From: Hyphomicrobiaceae bacterium
GTDB taxonomy: Bacteria; Pseudomonadota; Alphaproteobacteria; Rhizobiales; Hyphomicrobiaceae
Assembly (NCBI GenBank): GCA_016793635.1
Contig: JAEUMD010000011.1
Span: 1-64,000, forward strand
Reading direction: 5' to 3'
Length of the DNA: 64,000 nucleotides
Shown here: positions 1 to 9,138 of the stretch, one piece after another
How positions within the stretch are numbered: the first letter of the stretch is position 1
Layout of the letters: every line of letters begins with the position of its first letter
The notes under the pieces: model-generated
Database searches by the model: none
What the model was told of the DNA's origin: nothing
The model's input: the letters and a program-made list of their open reading frames with translations, nothing else
Made by a program: the position numbers and the translations under genes

Positions 1-432
1 CTGCAATGCGCCGCGCCCAACCTTGTCGCCATGCGGACGAAAGACGGCGTGGCGACGCTTTCCGATCTGGTCCGGTCCTCGCTGCGCCTGCGCCCCGACC
101 GCATCCCTATCGGCGAGGTGCGCGGATCGGAAGCCCTCGACCTGCTCAAAGCATGGGGCACGGGCCATCCGGGCGGGATCGGCACCATTCATGCAGGCAC
201 CGGCATCGGCGCGCTGCGCCGCCTTGAACAGCTCATCCAAGAGGCTGTCGTCACCGTCCCGCGCGCCCTGATCGCCGAGACAATCGACCTCGTTGCCGTC
301 CTTTCCGGGCGCGGTTCCGCGCGCCGGCTGGCCGAACTCGCCCGCGTCGAAGGGCTGGGACCGGACGGCGACTACCGCATCACGCATCCCATCCCTTTGG
401 CAATCCCCACCAGCACAGGAGAATCTTCATGA
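1..432 (+). CDS. trbB: Conjugal transfer ATPase TrbB, C-terminal part (cut by window edge)
   Basis: This is the last 143 residues of the VirB11-like hexameric ATPase that powers assembly of the P-type type IV secretion channel at the inner face of the membrane. The reading frame is open from base 1 and the start lies outside. The visible part includes the RxxP-D-RIPIGEVRG stretch (Walker B region) followed by GTGHPGGIGTIHAG, the conserved His box of secretion ATPases. The Walker A loop must be upstream. The stop overlaps the trbC start by ATGA, so the genes are translationally coupled. Identification is firm because of the motifs and the following trbC-I order. Confidence 0.92.
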   Translation: MQCAAPNLVAMRTKDGVATLSDLVRSSLRLRPDRIPIGEVRGSEALDLLKAWGTGHPGGIGTIHAGTGIGALRRLEQLIQEAVVTVPRALIAETIDLVAVLSGRGSARRLAELARVEGLGPDGDYRITHPIPLAIPTSTGESS

Positions 433-761
433 TCCGCACGATTTCGCGCGGCTATCGCTTCGCCGCGACCGCCGCATCCACCCTTGTCATCAGCTTCATG
501 CTCGCCCCGGCCGCCCATGCGTCCGGTTCGTCGATGCCGTGGGAAGCACCGCTCCAAAGCATCCTCCAGTCCATCGAAGGGCCGGTCGCCAAGATCATCG
601 CCGTCATCATCATCATCGTGACCGGCCTGACTTTGGCCTTCGGCGATACGGGCGGCGGCTTTCGCAAGCTGATCCAGATCGTGTTCGGCCTGTCCATCGC
701 CTTCGCGGCGTCGAGCTTCTTCCTGTCGTTCTTCTCGTTCGGCGGCGGGGCGCTCATCTGA
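429..761 (+). CDS. trbC: Conjugal transfer pilin TrbC
   Basis: A 110-residue VirB2-like major pilin precursor. A signal segment (about residues 8-32, ending in AAHA) is followed by two hydrophobic segments (about 55-72 and 82-103) separated by a short loop with Gly-Asp-Thr-Gly-Gly-Gly, the normal pilin hairpin. TrbC pilins are processed and cyclised, and they form the conjugative pilus. The start overlaps the trbB stop and the stop overlaps the trbD start. The product is small, as usual for the family. Confidence 0.92.
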   Translation: MIRTISRGYRFAATAASTLVISFMLAPAAHASGSSMPWEAPLQSILQSIEGPVAKIIAVIIIIVTGLTLAFGDTGGGFRKLIQIVFGLSIAFAASSFFLSFFSFGGGALI

Positions 762-1042
762 TGGCGGGCGGCCTCGAACAGCTCGACGCGGTGCCGGGGT
801 TCACGGTCCCGGTCCATCGGGCGCTGACCGAGCATATTTTGCTCGGCGGCGCACCGCGCTCCATCGCGATTCTGAACGGCACGCTGGCCGGGGCCGTGGG
901 CCTCGGCCTGCGCCTCTGGCTGGTCGGCATCGCCATCTGGGCCATCGGTCATTTCGCGGCCGTGTGGGCGGCAAAGCGCGATCCTCAATTTGTCGAAGTC
1001 GGGCGGCGGCATCTGCGCATCCCCGGCCATCTGGCGGTGTGA
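761..1042 (+). CDS. trbD: Conjugal transfer protein TrbD
   Basis: A 93-residue inner-membrane protein of the VirB3 family. It has the N-terminal VPVHRALTE motif and one or two hydrophobic segments around residues 39-68. VirB3/TrbD works with the VirB4-type ATPase encoded next. The ATG is at the 1-nt overlap with the trbC stop (TGATG). The frame is open far upstream of this ATG, but the family length and the coupling to trbC support 761. Confidence 0.9.
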   Translation: MAGGLEQLDAVPGFTVPVHRALTEHILLGGAPRSIAILNGTLAGAVGLGLRLWLVGIAIWAIGHFAAVWAAKRDPQFVEVGRRHLRIPGHLAV

Positions 1043-1052
1043 GGGCGCGGCC

Positions 1053-3545
1053 ATGATGAACCTTGCCGAATACCGCCGCACCGCCACCCGGCTCGCCGAT
1101 TATCTGCCATGGGCGGCACTGGTCGGCTCCGGCGTCGTCTTGAACAAGGATGGGAGTTTTCAGAGGACCGCGAAGTTTCGCGGCCCCGATCTGGATTCCG
1201 CCGTCGCGGCCGAGCTGGTCGCCGTCGCCGGCCGCATCAACAACGCCGTGCGCCGTCTCGGCTCCGGCTGGAGCATCTTCGTCGAGGCACAGCGCAGCGA
1301 GGCGGCGACCTATCCCGATAGTCGCTTTCCCGATGCCGCGTCGGCGCTGGTCGATGCGGAACGGAAGGCTGGTTTCGAGGAAGCGGACGCGCATTTCGTG
1401 TCCGGCTACTTCCTCACCTTCCTCTGGCTGCCCCCGGCCGAGGAAGCCGCGCGCACTGAGGCATGGCTCTATGAGGGCCGCGAGAAAACCGGCGTGGACC
1501 CGTGGGAGCTGATGCGCGGCTTCATCGACCGCACCGACCGCGTGCTGGCGCTGCTCGACGGCTTCATGCCCGAGTGCCGTTGGATGGATGACGGCGCAAC
1601 GCTGACCTACCTCCATTCCACCATCTCAACCAACCGCCATCGCGTGCGCGTGCCCGAGGTGCCGATGCACCTCGACGCGCTGCTCGCCGACCAGCCGTTG
1701 ACTGGCGGGCTGGAGCCGCGCCTTGGCGACACACATCTGCGCGTCCTGACCATCGTGGGATTCCCGACCGCAACGATGCCGGGCCTGCTCGACGAGATGA
1801 ACCGGCTGCCGTTCCCCTACAGGTGGGGCACGCGCGCGATCCTGCTCGACAAGACCGATGCGACCCGGTTGCTGACCCGCATCCGTCGCCAATGGTTCGC
1901 TAAGCGCAAGAGCATCGCGGCGATCTTGAAAGAGGTGATGACCAACGAGGCGTCCGCCCTTGTGGACACCGACGCGGCGAACAAGGCGCTCGACGCCGAC
2001 ATGGCGTTGCAGGAGCTTGGGGCAGACGTGGCGGGCATGGCCTACGTCACGGCGACCGTCACCGTATGGGATGCCGACCCGCGCGTGGCGCAAGAGAAGC
2101 TGCGCCTGGTCGAGAAGATCGTTCAGGGCCGTGACTTCACCGTCATGCCCGAGAGCGTCAACGCGGTTGACGCATGGCTCGGCAGTCTGCCCGGACACGC
2201 CTACGCCAATGTCCGCCAGCCGCCCATCAGCACTTTGAATCTCGCCCACATGATCCCGCTTTCAGCGGTGTGGGCGGGGCCGGAACGGGACGAGCATTTC
2301 GGTGCACCCCCTTTGCTCTTTGGAAAGACTGAAGGCTCAACCCCGTTCCGGCTAAGTCTCCATGTCGGCGACGTAGGACACACCCTTGTCGTTGGCCCGA
2401 CCGGCGCGGGCAAATCCGTGCTGCTGGCGCTCATGGCCTTGCAGTTCCGGCGCTATGCGGGATCGCAGGTTTTCGCCTTCGACTTCGGCGGCAGCATCCG
2501 CGCCGCCGCGCTCGCCATGGGCGGGGATTGGCACGATTTGGGCGGTGGCCTCACGGAAGGAGATGAGGCGTCCGTTTCGCTCCAGCCACTTGCCCGCATC
2601 CACGACACCTATGAACGCGCATGGGCGGCGGACTGGATTGCGGCCATCCTCATGCGCGAGGGGCTGGCGATCACGCCCGAGGTCAAGGAACACCTTTGGA
2701 CGGCGCTGACTTCGCTCGCTTCCGCGCCGGTCGAGGAACGGACCATCACCGGCCTTGCGGTGCTGTTGCAATCCAACGATCTGAAACAGGCGCTCCGTCC
2801 GTTCTGCGTCGGCGGTGCCTATGGCCGGCTGCTCGACGCCGAGACAGAGCATTTGGGATCGGCGGACGTGCAGGCGTTCGAGATCGAGGGCCTTGTCGGG
2901 ACCGGCGCGGCCCCTGCCGTGCTTGCTTATCTGTTCCATCGTATCGGCGACCGGCTCGATGGCCGCCCCACGCTGCTCATCATAGATGAAGGCTGGCTTG
3001 CGCTGGACGACGAGGGTTTCGCCGGCCAGCTCCGTGAGTGGCTGAAAACGCTGCGCAAGAAGAACGCCAGCGTCATCTTCGCCACACAAAGCCTGTCCGA
3101 CATTGACGGCAGCAACATCGCGCCCGCGATTATCGAGAGCTGCCCGACGCGACTCTTGCTGCCGAACGAGCGCGCCATCGAGCCGCAGATCACGGCCATC
3201 TATCGCCGCTTCGGCCTCAATGACAGGCAGATCGAAATCCTCGCACGGGCCACGCCCAAGCGGGATTATTACTGCCAGTCACGGCGCGGCAATCGCCTGT
3301 TCGAGCTTGGCCTGTCCGAAGTCGGCCTCGCCCTCTGCGCCGCATCCGCCAAATCCGACCAGACCCTCATTGCGCAGATCGTCGCCGAACGCGGCCGCGA
3401 CGGCTTCCTCGCCGCATGGCTGCGCGAGCGCGGCGTCGATTGGGCGGCCGACCTGATCCCGAACCTCACCAATCTTGCCGACCGGCCGGAATCCGCCGCG
3501 CCGGCCCCGCTCGATAGCCACCCCACACAGGAGATTCTTCCATGA
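1053..3545 (+). CDS. trbE: Conjugal transfer ATPase TrbE
   Basis: An 830-residue VirB4-family ATPase, the largest energiser of the mating channel. The CagE/TrbE/VirB4 N-terminal domain covers roughly residues 1-400 and the RecA-like ATPase domain follows. Walker A GPTGAGKS is at residues 448-455. The Walker B aspartate-glutamate pair IIDEGW has D645/E646, and downstream is the ATQSLSDI stretch typical of the family. The ATG at 1053 lies 10 nt after the trbD stop; an in-frame ATG at 990 would overlap trbD and is less likely. The stop overlaps the trbJ start by ATGA. Confidence 0.95.
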   Translation: MMNLAEYRRTATRLADYLPWAALVGSGVVLNKDGSFQRTAKFRGPDLDSAVAAELVAVAGRINNAVRRLGSGWSIFVEAQRSEAATYPDSRFPDAASALVDAERKAGFEEADAHFVSGYFLTFLWLPPAEEAARTEAWLYEGREKTGVDPWELMRGFIDRTDRVLALLDGFMPECRWMDDGATLTYLHSTISTNRHRVRVPEVPMHLDALLADQPLTGGLEPRLGDTHLRVLTIVGFPTATMPGLLDEMNRLPFPYRWGTRAILLDKTDATRLLTRIRRQWFAKRKSIAAILKEVMTNEASALVDTDAANKALDADMALQELGADVAGMAYVTATVTVWDADPRVAQEKLRLVEKIVQGRDFTVMPESVNAVDAWLGSLPGHAYANVRQPPISTLNLAHMIPLSAVWAGPERDEHFGAPPLLFGKTEGSTPFRLSLHVGDVGHTLVVGPTGAGKSVLLALMALQFRRYAGSQVFAFDFGGSIRAAALAMGGDWHDLGGGLTEGDEASVSLQPLARIHDTYERAWAADWIAAILMREGLAITPEVKEHLWTALTSLASAPVEERTITGLAVLLQSNDLKQALRPFCVGGAYGRLLDAETEHLGSADVQAFEIEGLVGTGAAPAVLAYLFHRIGDRLDGRPTLLIIDEGWLALDDEGFAGQLREWLKTLRKKNASVIFATQSLSDIDGSNIAPAIIESCPTRLLLPNERAIEPQITAIYRRFGLNDRQIEILARATPKRDYYCQSRRGNRLFELGLSEVGLALCAASAKSDQTLIAQIVAERGRDGFLAAWLRERGVDWAADLIPNLTNLADRPESAAPAPLDSHPTQEILP

Positions 3546-4318
3546 CCTATCCCAAGATCGTTGGGGCCTCGGCCCTCGCGCTGGCGCTCGCCATGCCCGT
3601 CGCGCTTTCGCCCATGCTGGCAAGCCCGGCCCATGCACAATTCGGCTTCGGCCGGATCGTCTATGACCCGACCAACTATGCGCAAAACCTGCTTACCGCC
3701 GCGCGCACGCTGGAGCAGATCAACAACCAGATTCAGAGCCTCCAGAACGAGGCGCAGATGCTCATCAATCAGGCCCGCAATCTGGCGAGCCTGCCATATT
3801 CCTCGCTCCAGCAGCTCCAGCAGAGCGTCCAGCGCACGCAGCAGCTTCTCGGGCAGGCACAGAACATCGCCTTCGAGGTCGGCCAGATCGACCAAGCGTT
3901 CCAGAAGCAATATGGCAATGTCTCGCTTTCGGCGACCGACGCCCAGCTTGTCGCCGATGCGCGCAGCCGGTGGGAGAACACGGTCGGCAGCTTGCAGGAC
4001 GCCATGCGCGTGCAGGCGGGAGCGGTCGGCAATATCGACAGCAACCGCGCCGAAATGGCTGCGCTGGTCGGCCAGAGCCAAGGCGCGACCGGCGCGCTGC
4101 AAGCCACGCAGGCCGGCAACCAGCTTCTCGCCCTCCAGTCGCAGCAGCTTTCCGACCTGATCGCGGTCATCTCGGCCAATGGCCGGGCCGACGCGCTGAC
4201 CGAGGCCGAGCGCGCGACCGCTGCTGAACAGGGCCGCATCCAGCGCGAGCGGTTCCTGACACCCGGCACCGGCTACCTGCCGGGCAACGCGCAGATGTTC
4301 AACAACGGCAACAACTGA
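3542..4318 (+). CDS. trbJ: Conjugal transfer protein TrbJ
   Basis: A 258-residue VirB5-like protein, thought to sit at the pilus tip or periplasmic base. A cleavable Sec signal peptide (about residues 1-32, ending AHA) is followed by the mature start QFGFGRIVYDPTNYAQN, typical of TrbJ. The rest is a long Gln/Ala-rich helical, coiled-coil-prone protein (residues 50-220). It overlaps trbE by 4 nt, and the trbK-like gene follows after 14 nt. Confidence 0.93.
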   Translation: MTYPKIVGASALALALAMPVALSPMLASPAHAQFGFGRIVYDPTNYAQNLLTAARTLEQINNQIQSLQNEAQMLINQARNLASLPYSSLQQLQQSVQRTQQLLGQAQNIAFEVGQIDQAFQKQYGNVSLSATDAQLVADARSRWENTVGSLQDAMRVQAGAVGNIDSNRAEMAALVGQSQGATGALQATQAGNQLLALQSQQLSDLIAVISANGRADALTEAERATAAEQGRIQRERFLTPGTGYLPGNAQMFNNGNN

Positions 4319-4332
4319 CCGGGAGGCTCGCC

Positions 4333-4599
4333 ATGGACGGCAAGATGCTGGCCCGGCTCGGGGCCGTGGTGTTCGTTGCGATTGCCTTGACAGTGACCGC
4401 AATCGACATGGCGCGGAAGGATGAACCTTCCGCGCCGCTCCCGGCCTCGGCCCTCCAGCCGCCGCCCGATCCCCTGCGCGCCAGCCTGCGCCGTTGCCAG
4501 CAGCTCGGCGAGGCCGCCGCAAGCGATGCCGACTGCCTCGCCGCTTGGGCTGAATCCCGCGACCGCTTCCTCGGCCGTGACCGCAGCGAGGCGCGCTGA
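4333..4599 (+). CDS. trbK: Putative entry-exclusion protein, TrbK-alt type
   Basis: An 88-residue protein with one N-terminal membrane segment (about residues 6-25) and a short periplasmic domain. The domain has two cysteines, spaced as in the alphaproteobacterial TrbK-alt family (RRCQQLGEAA then DADCLAAWAE). It sits between trbJ and trbL, where TrbK is always found. TrbK of IncP plasmids is a lipoprotein that blocks entry of a second related plasmid; this version lacks a lipobox, so an exclusion role is inferred from position and family. A GGGAGG ribosome binding site precedes the start. Confidence 0.82.
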   Translation: MDGKMLARLGAVVFVAIALTVTAIDMARKDEPSAPLPASALQPPPDPLRASLRRCQQLGEAAASDADCLAAWAESRDRFLGRDRSEAR

Positions 4600-4601
4600 C
4601 C

Positions 4602-5963
4602 ATGGGCAACACGGGCGTCATCGACAATTTCCTCGGAGTCTTCACCTCCTACATCGACAGTGGTTTTGGGCTGCTCGGCGGCGAGGTCGCCTTCATCGCC
4701 ACAACGCTGATCGTCATCGACGTGACGCTCGCCGCGCTCTTTTGGGCATGGGGCGCGGATGACGACATTATTGCGCGGCTGGTCAAAAAGACGCTGTTCA
4801 TCGGCGTCTTCGCCTACATCATCGGCAATTGGAACAACCTCGCCCGCATCGTCTTCGAGAGTTTCGCCGGCCTCGGCCTCATGGCCTCGGGCACCGGCTT
4901 TTCCGTCACCGATCTGACGCGGCCGGGCCGCGTGGCGCAGACCGGCCTCGACGCCGGCCGTCCGCTTCTCGATTCCATTTCCGACCTGATGGGCTGGATC
5001 AGCTTCTTCGAGAACTTCATCCAGATCGCGTGCCTGCTGTTTGCATGGGCGCTGGTGGTGCTGGCCTTCTTCATCCTCGCCATCCAGCTTTTCGTGACGC
5101 TGATCGAGTTCAAGCTGACCACGCTCGCCGGCTTCGTCCTCATCCCCTTCGGCCTGTTCGGCAAGACCGCCTTCATGGCCGAGAAGGTCTTGGGCAATGT
5201 GGTGTCGTCCGGCATCAAGGTCTTGGTGCTCGCCGTCATCATCGGCATCGGCAGCACCTTATTTTCGCAATTCACGGCCGGTTTCGGCGGGGCAACCCCG
5301 ACCATCGACGACGCCATGGCGATTGTGCTGGCAGCCCTGTCGCTGCTCGGCCTCGGCATCTTCGGCCCCGGCATCGCCAACGGCATCGTCTCTGGCGGCC
5401 CGCAGCTCGGCGCGGGCGCGGCCGTGGGAACCGGCCTTGCGGTCGCAGGTGCAGGTGTCGCCGCTGGCGGCGGGGCTATGCTTGCGGCCAAGGGCGGTGC
5501 TGCCGCCCTCTCCGGTGGGGCCGCGGCCGTCCGCGGCGGTGCGACCGCCGCGGGCGCGGCAACCGCAGCCTATAGCGTCGGCGCGCTCGGCCAGTCCGGC
5601 GCGGTCGGTGTTGCTTCCGGCCTTGGTGGTGTTGCCCGCGCCGCAGGCTCGGCCGCCGTCTCTCCCTTGAAGCGCGCCGTCTCGAAAGCCACCGAGAGCG
5701 TCAAGTCCAGCTTTTCCGGTGGCGCACGCGCCGCCTTCGGTGTGACCGGCGGCTCATCCACCGCAGGCACGGTCGGCGGCGCGAGCGCCGATCCCACCGC
5801 AGCAGCATCCGGCCCGGCCGGCAGCCCGCCCGCATGGGCGCAACGGATGCGGCGCTCGCAGGCCATGAACCACGGCACGACCATGGCCGCCCATGCGGTG
5901 CGCTCCGGCGACAGCCACGGCTCCGGTTCCTCCATCAACCTTTCCGAAAGTGACCGCTCATGA
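4602..5963 (+). CDS. trbL: Conjugal transfer protein TrbL
   Basis: A 453-residue polytopic inner-membrane protein of the TrbL/VirB6 family, which forms part of the channel core. Residues 30-265 contain about five to six hydrophobic segments. Residues 265-400 are an extremely Gly/Ala-rich low-complexity region and the tail is Ser/Gly-rich and soluble, a normal TrbL layout. The gene starts 2 nt after trbK and its stop overlaps trbF by ATGA. Confidence 0.93.
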   Translation: MGNTGVIDNFLGVFTSYIDSGFGLLGGEVAFIATTLIVIDVTLAALFWAWGADDDIIARLVKKTLFIGVFAYIIGNWNNLARIVFESFAGLGLMASGTGFSVTDLTRPGRVAQTGLDAGRPLLDSISDLMGWISFFENFIQIACLLFAWALVVLAFFILAIQLFVTLIEFKLTTLAGFVLIPFGLFGKTAFMAEKVLGNVVSSGIKVLVLAVIIGIGSTLFSQFTAGFGGATPTIDDAMAIVLAALSLLGLGIFGPGIANGIVSGGPQLGAGAAVGTGLAVAGAGVAAGGGAMLAAKGGAAALSGGAAAVRGGATAAGAATAAYSVGALGQSGAVGVASGLGGVARAAGSAAVSPLKRAVSKATESVKSSFSGGARAAFGVTGGSSTAGTVGGASADPTAAASGPAGSPPAWAQRMRRSQAMNHGTTMAAHAVRSGDSHGSGSSINLSESDRS

Positions 5964-6649
5964 GCATCTTCAAACGACCAGCAACCCACTACGGCAAATC
6001 GCCGGAACCCGAGACGCCCTATCAGAAGGCCGCGCAGGCATGGGACGAGCGTATCGGCTCGGCCCGCGTGCAGGCGAGGAACTGGCGTTATATGGCCTTC
6101 GGTTCCCTGATCCTGTCGGCCGGCTTCGCCTCGGCGCTGGTCTGGCAATCCGCGCGCGGGACCGTGGTGCCGTGGGTGGTGCAGGTGGACAATCTTGGAC
6201 AGGCGCAGACCGTCGCGCCGGCCGCCGCCGATTATCGCCCGACCGACCCGCAGATCGCTTTCCATCTCGGCCGATTCATCGAGCAGGTCCGCGCGATCCC
6301 GGCCGACGCGATCATTGTCCGCCAGAACTGGCTTCGCGCCTACGAATGGACCACGGATCGCGGGGCGGCGGCGCTCAACGACTACGCCCGCGCCAATGAT
6401 CCTTTCGCCAAGGTCGGCCGTCAACAGGTCGCCGTCGAGGTGTCTAGCGTCATCCGGGCGTCCCCCAACAGCTTCCGCGTCGCGTGGACCGAACGCCATT
6501 TCGAGAACGGCCAGCTTTCCAGCACGGAACGATGGACCGCGATCCTGACCATCGCCATCCAGCCGCCGCGCGATGCCGAACGGCTGCGCGCCAATCCGCT
6601 CGGCATCTACGTCAACGCAATTTCGTGGTCGCGGGAGATGAGCCAATGA
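5960..6649 (+). CDS. trbF: Conjugal transfer protein TrbF
   Basis: A 229-residue VirB8-family bitopic protein with a short cytoplasmic N-terminus containing YGKSPEPETPYQKAAQAWD, a conserved TrbF signature. One membrane segment lies at about residues 46-64, followed by a periplasmic NTF2-like domain ending in the WSREM motif. VirB8 proteins scaffold the inner-membrane complex. ATGA overlaps on both sides couple it to trbL and trbG. Confidence 0.94.
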   Translation: MSIFKRPATHYGKSPEPETPYQKAAQAWDERIGSARVQARNWRYMAFGSLILSAGFASALVWQSARGTVVPWVVQVDNLGQAQTVAPAAADYRPTDPQIAFHLGRFIEQVRAIPADAIIVRQNWLRAYEWTTDRGAAALNDYARANDPFAKVGRQQVAVEVSSVIRASPNSFRVAWTERHFENGQLSSTERWTAILTIAIQPPRDAERLRANPLGIYVNAISWSREMSQ

Positions 6650-7647
6650 GGACGATCACCCGCACCCCCACAATCGCGGCCGTGCTGCTTTCTGCCACCA
6701 TGCTCGCAGGCTGCGCCACCAACCGGACGCCGCAATTCAGCTATGACGCCAGCGTACCCCCGCTGCCAACCGTGCAGGCGGCGGCAACCGATAACACGCC
6801 CCGGCCTTTGCGTGTGCCCCCTGCATGGACCGTCGCGCGTGGAGGAACCGCCGCAGGGACGCCGGCCGGCCGCGTCGAGAACGCCAATGCAGCCGCCCGC
6901 GTCGAGCCGCGCCGGGAAGGCTACTACAATGCAATCCAGATTTATCCGTGGTCGGAAGGCGCGCTCTATCAGGTCTATGCCGCAGTCGGGCAGATCACGA
7001 CCATTGCGCTGGAGCCGGGCGAGAGCCTGACAGGCGCGGGGCCGATTGCGGCCGGCGACACCGCCCGCTGGATCATAGGCGACACCGAGAGCGGCAGCGG
7101 TGCGAACCGCCGCGTCCATATCCTCGTGAAACCGACGCGACCTGACATTTCCACCAACCTTGTCGTCACCACCGACCGGCGCACCTACATGATCGAGTTG
7201 CGCGCGCGGGAATCACTCTACATGCCGGCCGTCGCATGGGCCTATCCCGCACCGCCTGCCGGCCAGCGTCAGACCGTTCCAGCCGCACCGATCATCCCGG
7301 CCGAGGCTGCGCGGAACTACCGCTATGCATTGCACGTGCAGGGCGACAACCCGCCATGGCGGCCGGCTTCCGTGTTCGACGATGGCCGGCGCGTCTATGT
7401 CGTCTTCCCGGCCGGGATCGTGCAGGGCGAAATGCCGCCGATTTTCGTGCTCGGCACGAATGGCGAACCGCAGATCGTCAACAGCCGAGTCCACCAGAAC
7501 GTCCTGATCGTGGACCGCCTGTTCGGCGCGGCCGAGCTGCGCCTTGGCAACGGCAACCGCCAGCAGGTCGTCAGGATCGTTCGCATCAACCCGACGCAGG
7601 CCGCTGCCGCACAGCCCGCCAGCGCGACCGGAGGCTCCCCGTCATGA
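6646..7647 (+). CDS. trbG: Conjugal transfer outer-membrane protein TrbG
   Basis: A 333-residue VirB9-family protein of the outer-membrane core complex. The N-terminus is a lipoprotein signal with the lipobox LAGC (Cys at about residue 24), so it is probably lipidated. The body has the VirB9 beta domain with WSEGALYQVYAAVGQITTI and a C-terminal domain with ARNYRYALHV and VFDDGRRVYVVF. The start at 6646 overlaps the trbF stop; the upstream open frame overlaps trbF and is not used. Confidence 0.94.
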   Translation: MRTITRTPTIAAVLLSATMLAGCATNRTPQFSYDASVPPLPTVQAAATDNTPRPLRVPPAWTVARGGTAAGTPAGRVENANAAARVEPRREGYYNAIQIYPWSEGALYQVYAAVGQITTIALEPGESLTGAGPIAAGDTARWIIGDTESGSGANRRVHILVKPTRPDISTNLVVTTDRRTYMIELRARESLYMPAVAWAYPAPPAGQRQTVPAAPIIPAEAARNYRYALHVQGDNPPWRPASVFDDGRRVYVVFPAGIVQGEMPPIFVLGTNGEPQIVNSRVHQNVLIVDRLFGAAELRLGNGNRQQVVRIVRINPTQAAAAQPASATGGSPS

Positions 7648-8780
7648 CCGACAACACCATCAGCGACACCATCGCGCCCATGCGCCTGCGCACCGAACCG
7701 CCGCGCGTCACCCGCCTGTCTCGCAAGATGCTGGCAGGCGTCGGCGCGGTCGCCTTGCTCGGCATCGGCGGCGCACTGATCTACGCGCTCCAGATCCGCG
7801 ATGCAGGGCCGGGAGGCGAAGAACTCTATTCGACCGAGAACCGCCCAACGGCGGACGGCCTGTCCGGCTTGCCGCGCGACTATACGGGGCCGGTGCTCGG
7901 CCCGGCGCTGCCCGGCGACCTCGGCCGTCCGATCCTCGACGCGCAGAACAGGGGACAGCCGGTCGCGCCGCCCGTCATGACGACGCCCGCCGTCGATCCC
8001 GAAGAAGAACGCCGCCGCGCCGAGGAAGAAGCCGCGCGCTTGAGCAACGTGTTTTTCCAGTCCGGCCCACGCACGGGAGCGCCGACAGGAACGTCCATGC
8101 CCGGCCTTGCAGGACTCGGCCTCGGCGGACAGCCCGCGACGCAAGACCGGCACGCGGCTTTCCTCAACGGACCCGTGGACCGGCAGACCATCGCGCCGGA
8201 TCGCGTCGCGCCGCCGGCATCGCCCTACATCCTTCAGGCCGGGGCCGTGATCCCCGCCGCGCTCATCACCGGCATCCGCTCGGACCTGCCGGGCCAGATC
8301 ACGGCGCAAGTGACCGAGAACGTCTATGACAGCCCGACCGGCAGCCTGCTCCTGATCCCGCAAGGGACGCGCATCATCGGTCAATACGATGACGGCGTGA
8401 CCTTCGGCCAGCGCAGGGTGCTCTTGGTGTGGAATCGCCTGATCCTGCCCGGTGGCCGTTCCATCGTCCTTGAGCGCCTGCCGGGCGCGGACGCCAGCGG
8501 CTATGCCGGGCTGGAAGACGGGGTTGATTACCATTGGTGGGATCTGATGAAGGCCGCAGGGCTGTCCACGCTGCTCGCAGTCGGCACGGAGCTGGCGACC
8601 AGCGACGAGGACCGGCTTGTTCGAGCTATCCGCGACGGGGCGCAGGATACCGTCAATCAGGCGGGCCAGCAGATCGTGCAGCGCCAGTTGCAGGTTGCGC
8701 CGACTCTCACCATCCGGCCCGGCTTCCCGGTCAGGATCATCGTCACCCGCGACCTTGTATTTGAGCCGGCAGGAGGTTGA
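7644..8780 (+). CDS. trbI: Conjugal transfer protein TrbI
   Basis: A 378-residue VirB10-family protein that spans the inner membrane and contacts the outer-membrane core. The cytoplasmic N-terminus is followed by a membrane segment at about residues 30-50 and a Pro/Glu-rich linker. The C-terminal VirB10 domain has QAGAVIPAALITGIRSDLPGQ and the LIPQGTRIIGQYD motif. The start overlaps trbG by 4 nt. It is the last clearly intact trb gene; a DUF2274 reading frame begins 2 nt later. Confidence 0.95.
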   Translation: MTDNTISDTIAPMRLRTEPPRVTRLSRKMLAGVGAVALLGIGGALIYALQIRDAGPGGEELYSTENRPTADGLSGLPRDYTGPVLGPALPGDLGRPILDAQNRGQPVAPPVMTTPAVDPEEERRRAEEEAARLSNVFFQSGPRTGAPTGTSMPGLAGLGLGGQPATQDRHAAFLNGPVDRQTIAPDRVAPPASPYILQAGAVIPAALITGIRSDLPGQITAQVTENVYDSPTGSLLLIPQGTRIIGQYDDGVTFGQRRVLLVWNRLILPGGRSIVLERLPGADASGYAGLEDGVDYHWWDLMKAAGLSTLLAVGTELATSDEDRLVRAIRDGAQDTVNQAGQQIVQRQLQVAPTLTIRPGFPVRIIVTRDLVFEPAGG

Positions 8781-8782
8781 CC

Positions 8783-9003
8783 ATGACCAAGCTGAAACTC
8801 GGCCGCTTCCCGACGACAAGCCCGTGAAGGTGACGGTGGAGCTACCCGCGCCGCTTCACCGCGATCTGACCGCCTATGCCGAGGTGCTGGCCCGCGAGAG
8901 CGGCCAGCCCGTCGCCGATCCCGTCAGGCTCATCGTGCCCATGCTGGAGCGGTTCATCGCCACGGATCGCGGCTTCGCCAAGGCACGGCGAGCCGCCAAC
9001 TGA
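8783..9003 (+). pseudogene. DUF2274 protein gene with an apparent 1-nt frameshift
   Basis: From the ATG at 8783 the frame reads MTKLKLG, then enters a stop after seven further codons. The neighbouring frame continues with PLPDDKPVKVTVELPAPLH and a complete DUF2274 domain to 9003, ending KARRA. Restoring one C at the GGCC at 8801-8804 (Gly-Pro instead of Gly-Arg) would join the two parts into a normal DUF2274 protein of about 73 residues. DUF2274 genes commonly follow trbI in such elements; the function is unknown. It could be a true mutation, a sequencing error in a C run, or translation could restart at the GTG at 8824. Confidence 0.75.
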
Positions 9004-9088
9004 GTCCCATCCCGGCAGGGGTGCCGCCAGCGCATAGACGCAAATGCGGCACGCTACAGCCCGCCGACTGCCCTCCATGGTTCGCCCA

Positions 9089-9115
9089 ATTCCGGGGCCT
9101 ACAGCGCCCCGGAAT
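9089..9115. repeat. Perfect 10-bp inverted repeat before the toxin-recombinase operon
   Basis: ATTCCGGGGC (9089-9098) and its exact reverse complement (9106-9115) are separated by 7 nt. The hairpin sits between the DUF2274 gene and a strong AAGGAGG ribosome binding site at 9129-9135. No T-run follows on the plus strand, so a plain rho-independent terminator is not favoured. An operator for the HTH protein encoded downstream, or a processed RNA end between two operons, are the alternatives. Confidence 0.6.
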
Positions 9116-9138
9116 CCACCAGAACCAAGGAGGATTCC

